DNA of 64,000 nucleotides from assembly GCA_022820835.1 (NCBI GenBank), contig JAJEET010000085.1, positions 49,177-113,176 of the forward strand, read 5' to 3'. Both the position numbers and the translations under genes were made by a program. The stretch is from Candidatus Poribacteria bacterium (GTDB lineage Bacteria > Poribacteria > WGA-4E > WGA-3G). Within the stretch, counting starts at the first letter, position 1, and each line of letters begins with the position of its first letter. Positions 58,937-64,000 of the stretch are shown here, piece after piece. The notes beneath the pieces were generated by a model that searched no databases, was not told where the DNA came from, and saw only the letters and a list, made by a program, of their open reading frames with translations.

Positions 58937-60127
58937 ATGTTTACGAAGCCAATAGACGAAATTACATTTAAAGATGTCAAAAATTTCTGCCAGAAATTCC
59001 CTGAAGGGGTGAGCGTAGAATATAAGCAGAAGATTGAGAACATTAAGAAGAACATTCCCAAAATTGTGTCATCATTTGCAAATGAACTCGGTGGAATTTT
59101 CATCATAGGAGTGGAAGCGGATCAAATAAATAACTGTGTCAAATCTATACCAGGGATCCCGCCTCGAAATGGCATTGAGGAACAAATCTTGGAGAGCGCG
59201 CTCACTGGTATTTACCCGCCAGTTATACCCAAAGTGAAAATCCTTGGTGTGCCAAATTCTAACAATGTAGTTGTCGTAGTCCGTGTTGACGAGAGTGTCC
59301 AAGCTCCACATGCTATTCAAAATTCTACAAGAACCTATATTCGCACAGGTAGCATCACGCAAACCAATGACCTAGCAGATATAGACCGTGTCAAGCATAT
59401 GCTGAAACGCCGCGAGGACTCACAGTTTGTCGCTCGCCAAATTCTCAAGCGAATTGAGGAAAGAACAGAAAAATTATGCGTCACAGACGAACCGAATATA
59501 ACGGTGATCGTTCGACCTATATTTCCCTACCGTCCTGTGATTTCAACCGCAAAGATTTATGAGGTGGCGCGCAAAGAAATCGCACCCACAGTAGAGAAAT
59601 CATCATTGAGAAGAGTGGTGGGTGGAACCTGTTTTTTGATAGGGAAAAAAAAACCTTACATTTTGATAAAGGGAGAAAAAACTTACAATTGCTTGGAATT
59701 AAACGACCATGGAATTGTCTATTACAGGCAGGGCATAGAATTCGGCGTAGAGGTAAAACACATTTTTCTTTCCCGGATTGTGTGGGCAATTGGCTATGGG
59801 ATTGAGTACGCAAGGTCTTTATATGAGAAATGTGATCCGCTAGGGAACCTTGAGATCACCGTTCAATTGCGTGGAGTTTTTGGGGAACAGTTACGGTTTT
59901 ATGAGGGACAAGGTGATGATGAATGGAAACGACAGCAGAGCCTTGACTCAGAAATCCCTGCTTCTGTACAATGTTTCTCGCGAGATCTTGTGGAAAGAGA
60001 AAAAAACTTAGATCTCGTTGATAATTTAGCAGAACAAATTCTATGGGCGTTTAATGTTGATAATCCTACAAAAAGAAAAGAGTTGGTAGAAGATCTCTTA
60101 GAAGCAAACGGCCTATTGCCAACGTAG
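58937..60127 (+). CDS. AlbA_2/Schlafen-AAA_4-like putative DNA-binding protein
   Basis: EGVSVEYKQKIENIKKNIPKIVSSFANELGGIFIIGVEAD...PPVIPKVKIL...VRVDESVQAPHAIQNSTRTYIRTGSIT. Confidence 0.75.
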   Translation: MFTKPIDEITFKDVKNFCQKFPEGVSVEYKQKIENIKKNIPKIVSSFANELGGIFIIGVEADQINNCVKSIPGIPPRNGIEEQILESALTGIYPPVIPKVKILGVPNSNNVVVVVRVDESVQAPHAIQNSTRTYIRTGSITQTNDLADIDRVKHMLKRREDSQFVARQILKRIEERTEKLCVTDEPNITVIVRPIFPYRPVISTAKIYEVARKEIAPTVEKSSLRRVVGGTCFLIGKKKPYILIKGEKTYNCLELNDHGIVYYRQGIEFGVEVKHIFLSRIVWAIGYGIEYARSLYEKCDPLGNLEITVQLRGVFGEQLRFYEGQGDDEWKRQQSLDSEIPASVQCFSRDLVEREKNLDLVDNLAEQILWAFNVDNPTKRKELVEDLLEANGLLPT

Positions 60128-60203
60128 TACCTTGAACGACTTACATAACCTCATTTTTTTTCAGCGGACACTTTAGTCGGAGGTGCAATAGGAAAATTAA
60201 GCT

Positions 60204-62402
60204 ATGCAAAAGAACTACCGCTCAACAGATTACACTAAATGGCATTTACCGGAGGGTGCTAAAGCCCGCCTTGGTAAAGGTTGGATATTGGATATCCAAT
60301 TTTCTCCAGATGGAAGGCACTTAGGAATAGGAAGTACTATTGGGGTTTGGATATATGATGCCCACATTGGTGAAGTGCTTAACCTTCTTCCTGTTTACAA
60401 TGGCTATGTTTGGAGTATTGCCTTCAGTCCGGATGGGCGTACACTCGCCAGTGGCAATGGGGATGATACAGTGCGATTGTGGGATATAGATTCAGGGGAA
60501 AACACACATGTCTTCACCGGAAAGGCTTCGGTTCTTGCTTTCAGTCCGGATGGGCGTACACTCGCCAGTGGTTTTAGCCAAGACAATATGTTATTGCTTT
60601 GGGATACAACTTCGGGAAAACATAAGCACGTCCTTACCGGACCCACGAACGGAATTGATAGCATTGCGTTCAGTCCGGATGGAAGAACTCTTGCGAGTGC
60701 TGGGCACTTTGACAGGGCAATCCGATTGTGGGATGTGGGATCTGGAAAGCACAAAGATGCCCTCACCGGACCCACGAACTGGATTAAGAGCATTGCGTTC
60801 AGTCCGGATGGACAAACTATTGCGAGTGGTGATTGGGATGATGCGATCCGACTGTGGGACACAACTTCAAAAAAAAATACACATACGCTCGTAGGGCACA
60901 ATAATTCTGTTGAAAGTGTAGAATTCAGTCCGGATGGAAGAACTCTTGCGAGTGCCGGAGGCTATGACAAAACAGTTCGCTTGTGGGATGTGAAGTCCGG
61001 AAAAGAGAAATATGTTCGTCTCGAAAACACTGATCGGTGTGTCAACAGTATTACATTTAGTCCAGATGGACAAACAATCGCTAGCATCAGTGATCGTAGA
61101 ATAGTACAACTATGGAATCCTGTTTCAAGAAAATATAAACATACGCTCACCGGATACAGAAAAGAAGTTGGACATGTTACATTCAGTTCAGATGGAAAAA
61201 CACTCGCCAGTGGTAGTGGTTTTAGTCATGACAATACCTTATGTTTGTGGGATACAACTTCTGGAGAGCATAAGTCCCCCCTCATTACTCCCCATAAATC
61301 AATTACCCGTAGAGGAATTAGAAAAATTAATAGTATTGTGTTCAGTCCGGATGGAAAAACAGTTGAAAACATTGATTGGTATGTTAGTAACTTTACATCT
61401 GATCCGGATGGTGGAACAATCAGCCCAGATCAACGAATGATCGCTAGCATTTCTGATGTAAACATAATCCGGTTGTTGGATGTGGCTTCAAAAAAATATA
61501 TACATATCTTCACAGGACATACCTCACATGTTAACGCGGTCGCCTTCAGCCCTAATGGTCAAACGCTCGCCAGTGGAAGTTCAGATGGCACTATCTTATT
61601 ATGGGATGCAGAGTTTTTACAAAGCAAAGTTGCCTCCGCTGAAGCAAATACCAAATTTTTGAATCGCGAATCCCGAATACAACAGATTTGTGAAGATCGA
61701 GGTATCACAACCCTTGTTCATTTTACCAAAGTTAAATATCTACGGAATATTCTATATGAAGGCTTGCTGGATCATCAGAGTTTGCTCGAAAAACATGGAC
61801 AATGGTTTGTCCCTAATGATCAGAAGCGGATTGATGGGCATAAGGAAGCGATTTGTCTGAGCATTAGTTTTCCAAACTCCCAATTGTTTCAAAAATTCAG
61901 TTGGTCTGACAATGACGGTCAACCAGATTATTCTGGATGGGTTGTCTTGCTTCTTGATGCAAAAGTATTATGGGAATTAGATTGCGCGTTTTGCCGAGAA
62001 AATGCTGCTTCTAATGCTGTTCGTCACATTTTAATTGAAGAGAAGAAAAAAACCGAGGCCTTGGAAAATATGTTTATAGAAGTTTGCCGCGATACCAAAG
62101 GGAATGTTTATCAACGGCAGTCTTTGCAAATACCTGATGATTACCCAACACATCCGCAAGCAGAAGTCCTTGTTTTTGACCAAATTTCATCAGATTATAT
62201 CAGAGAGGTTCATTTTTACGATGAAACTGCTTTGAAAAAGTGGCGTGATAATAATCCATGGATTAATCCTGAAAGGCTTTTCCATAACCAGCAATATTTC
62301 CGAGATAGACGGGATCAGGTAGTCTGGGAAGATGACAATTTAGATGACGATGATATACCCTTTGGCAGTCGTATAAATGACGATGATGACATACCTTTTT
62401 AG
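60204..62402 (+). CDS. WD40-repeat protein fused to DarT-like (DUF4433) ADP-ribosyltransferase, ending in tandem SSB-type DDDDIPF tails
   Basis: About 10 FSPDGxTLASG blades; LVHFTKVKYLRNILYEGLL, FCRENAASN, HPQAEVLVFDQIS; C-terminus NLDDDDIPFGSRINDDDDIPF-stop. Confidence 0.82.
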   Translation: MQKNYRSTDYTKWHLPEGAKARLGKGWILDIQFSPDGRHLGIGSTIGVWIYDAHIGEVLNLLPVYNGYVWSIAFSPDGRTLASGNGDDTVRLWDIDSGENTHVFTGKASVLAFSPDGRTLASGFSQDNMLLLWDTTSGKHKHVLTGPTNGIDSIAFSPDGRTLASAGHFDRAIRLWDVGSGKHKDALTGPTNWIKSIAFSPDGQTIASGDWDDAIRLWDTTSKKNTHTLVGHNNSVESVEFSPDGRTLASAGGYDKTVRLWDVKSGKEKYVRLENTDRCVNSITFSPDGQTIASISDRRIVQLWNPVSRKYKHTLTGYRKEVGHVTFSSDGKTLASGSGFSHDNTLCLWDTTSGEHKSPLITPHKSITRRGIRKINSIVFSPDGKTVENIDWYVSNFTSDPDGGTISPDQRMIASISDVNIIRLLDVASKKYIHIFTGHTSHVNAVAFSPNGQTLASGSSDGTILLWDAEFLQSKVASAEANTKFLNRESRIQQICEDRGITTLVHFTKVKYLRNILYEGLLDHQSLLEKHGQWFVPNDQKRIDGHKEAICLSISFPNSQLFQKFSWSDNDGQPDYSGWVVLLLDAKVLWELDCAFCRENAASNAVRHILIEEKKKTEALENMFIEVCRDTKGNVYQRQSLQIPDDYPTHPQAEVLVFDQISSDYIREVHFYDETALKKWRDNNPWINPERLFHNQQYFRDRRDQVVWEDDNLDDDDIPFGSRINDDDDIPF

Positions 62403-62414
62403 GAGTTAAGAACA

Positions 62415-63137
62415 ATGGCAAAACGTCCTATTTTCACTCCCAATTTCAATGGTTTCCCGTATGTTGACACTATAGACATAGAATTTAAATGGCACCCGGG
62501 CTTTGCAAAATCGCAGCTGCAAAAGTCTATAGCGTCTCTGCATGCAGCTGCTGAGAAATTGAATAAAATTTCTCCGATTTTGGAAATATCGAGCAAATCG
62601 ACATCACGTCTTGGGGTTTCATTGAGTGCATTTAATCTATCATTGAAAACGCAAAACGGACAACGAATGAGCGTAGAATGTGCATATCAGGGTAGCAAAG
62701 TATTTGAAAACGGCGGTCCCTATCATGAACTTTACTTGGGGTCAAGTTTGGAAGCGAAAAAGGATGAACGGCTTCATAATTCAGGAAACTTAGTCGCTTT
62801 CAACTTCTGTGGTGAGGATTTCCCGACTGAACCCAAAACGGCTTTCTACGATTGGTTGTACATGGCAGCACTGTACCAGAAAGAAAAAGATTTTGTGAAA
62901 AACCTTGAAGTGTTTGAAGGTTTCTCGGACATCGTCTTCAACCCGAATCGCTCAATTAACTGTCAAGCGCGTGCTGCTGCCCTATTTGTTTCACTATCCA
63001 AAAATGGATTGATAGATGAAAAGATATTTCGCGATAAGGATCATTACCTTGCACTCATAATTGGGAAAGACGTACTTCCACCAACCGAACCCAACCCAAC
63101 CCAAGACACTTTCCAGTTTTCAAATTTGACAGTTTAG
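62415..63137 (+). CDS. DarT-associated NADAR-family antitoxin-like protein
   Basis: MAKRPIFTPN...WHPGFAKSQLQKSI, SPILEISSKSTSRLGVSLSAFNL, SVECAYQGSKVFENGGPYHELY, NPNRSINCQARAAALFVSLSKNGL; 12 bp after the DarT stop. Confidence 0.8.
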   Translation: MAKRPIFTPNFNGFPYVDTIDIEFKWHPGFAKSQLQKSIASLHAAAEKLNKISPILEISSKSTSRLGVSLSAFNLSLKTQNGQRMSVECAYQGSKVFENGGPYHELYLGSSLEAKKDERLHNSGNLVAFNFCGEDFPTEPKTAFYDWLYMAALYQKEKDFVKNLEVFEGFSDIVFNPNRSINCQARAAALFVSLSKNGLIDEKIFRDKDHYLALIIGKDVLPPTEPNPTQDTFQFSNLTV

Positions 63138-63165
63138 ATTGTATATGCTAAAGTACATGCAAAAC

Positions 63166-63284
63166 AGGACTTCCGCAATTTTGGGCGTAGCCCGTTGTGT
63201 TAGGTGAGATTTTTCGGAAAACCGAGCGTTCTTGTGGCACAGGCTAACAGCCTATGCTACCAAAGAGCCGCATGCGTAAGTCCT
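63166..63284. mobile_element. MITE-like element, family AGGACTTACGCA, copy 5
   Basis: aggacttccgcaattttgggc...cacaggctaacagcctatgctac...catgcgtaagtcct. Confidence 0.8.
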
Positions 63285-63307
63285 ACTTAAAAAATGGGAA
63301 TAACACC

Positions 63308-63562
63308 ATGAAAACAATGACATATAGAGGCTATACCGCGGAAATTATCTATAGTGAAGAAGATGAGTGTTTTGTTGGCCATGTTGTTGACCCTAGTGAT
63401 GATATTATAGGTTTCCACGGGGATACCGATGAAGAGTTGCGTGAAGCCTTTGAAAATGTCGTGGATCTTCACATCAAAGTCAAAGAGCAACCGGAAAATC
63501 CACCGCGAAAACACTTTGCGGGGAGATTATTGTCGCGCCTGCGTCAAGCACTCCATTTATAG
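63308..63562 (+). CDS. HicB-family antitoxin-like protein (no HicA seen)
   Basis: YRGYTAEIIYSEEDECFVGHVVDPSDDIIGFHGDTDEELREAFENVVDLHI. Confidence 0.85.
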   Translation: MKTMTYRGYTAEIIYSEEDECFVGHVVDPSDDIIGFHGDTDEELREAFENVVDLHIKVKEQPENPPRKHFAGRLLSRLRQALHL

Positions 63563-63664
63563 AAACAGAATATTTGTCGCCACTACAAACATGAAACAGG
63601 CACGTTTGTTAAACTTGTGTATAGGTGTCAATTGCGTGATTTTTGACGGTGTTTTGTAGGACTG

Positions 63665-63855
63665 TCTCTACACATGCCGCCCCTACGGGGCTTAGTTTTT
63701 TTGCTCCTACGCTGCTATAAACATTGCGTCGCTATGCGACTAAAGAGGTTTTTGAAGTCTTCAAGGTTTCTGTGTAGAATCCGGTTCCTCTTCCCAGTAA
63801 CGGGTGGGATGGAAACCTCGGCTTTCGGTTGCAAACCGAACCTACCGGGCCTGGG
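63665..63855. repeat. Composite dispersed repeat, copy 2 (shorter by one hairpin unit)
   Basis: ctctacacatgccgcccctacggggcttag...cattgcgtcgctatgcgactaaagaggtttttgaag...cccagtaacgggtgggatggaaacctcggctttcggttgcaaaccgaacctaccgggcctgg. Confidence 0.85.
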
Positions 63856-63930
63856 TCTGAGACAGGGTCATTCAATTGTAGGTTTTTTGTGTTTTATTTT
63901 TCTGAAGCGTTAATATTTTTAGATAAGCAA

Positions 63931-63956
63931 AAGTCGCGTGACTTTTCACGCGACTT
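63931..63956. other. Perfect 10-bp hairpin (terminator or operator candidate)
   Basis: AAGTCGCGTG-acttttCACGCGACTT-. Confidence 0.55.
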
Positions 63957-64000
63957 CTGTTATACTTCACCCTAAAATCCAACAAGTTTTTGAGGTGAAA

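Noticed and set aside
63674-63913. 79 aa ORF MPPLRGLVFLLLRCYKHCVAMRLKRFLKSS...
   Set aside because: Lies wholly in the composite dispersed repeat; a similar ORF in the 37 kb copy (37033-37296) confirms it is repeat read-through.
63931-63956. Claim that the AAGTCGCGTG hairpin is an intrinsic terminator
   Set aside because: No clear U-tract directly after the stem on the plus strand; listed only as a hairpin of unknown role.

Overview
64 kb bacterial chromosomal window. Gene content and dispersed repeats suggest a Poribacteria-like environmental genome, but taxonomy is only an inference. Most of it is housekeeping and metabolic genes: PhoB-like regulator, PhoR-like kinase, CtpA protease, MoxR/DUF58/DUF4129/DUF4350/RDD/SpoIIM membrane cluster, tsaB, tsaE, aroA, DapA-like, tenA, ABC ATPases, tRNA-Ala(GGC). 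Two accessory regions stand out. (1) 22.9-36.4 kb, all minus strand: a composite DNA-phosphorothioation-type defence locus. It has a DUF4007 / large P-loop ATPase / PAPS-reductase trio (SspB-C-D-like order), then a palindromic MITE-like insert, then a PLD+DEAD helicase, a DndD-like SMC ATPase, small associated genes and a DGQHR/DndB-like protein. An HNH nuclease resembling sulfur-binding-domain (ScoMcrA-type) enzymes lies upstream. (2) 58.6-63.6 kb: an orphan MazE-tail-like peptide, an AlbA_2/Schlafen-like protein, a WD40 propeller fused to a DarT-like (DUF4433) ADP-ribosyltransferase, a DarT-associated NADAR-like antitoxin, and a solo HicB. The WD40-DarT protein ends in two copies of DDDDIPF, the second exactly at the C-terminus, which matches the bacterial SSB C-terminal tip. 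This SSB-tail mimicry on a putative ADP-ribosylating toxin is the most novel signal I see. At least three families of small non-autonomous palindromic repeats (TIRs AGGACTTACGCA, TATGGTAAA, CGACTTGTGC) are also present. All calls come from reading the sequence; no database search was run.
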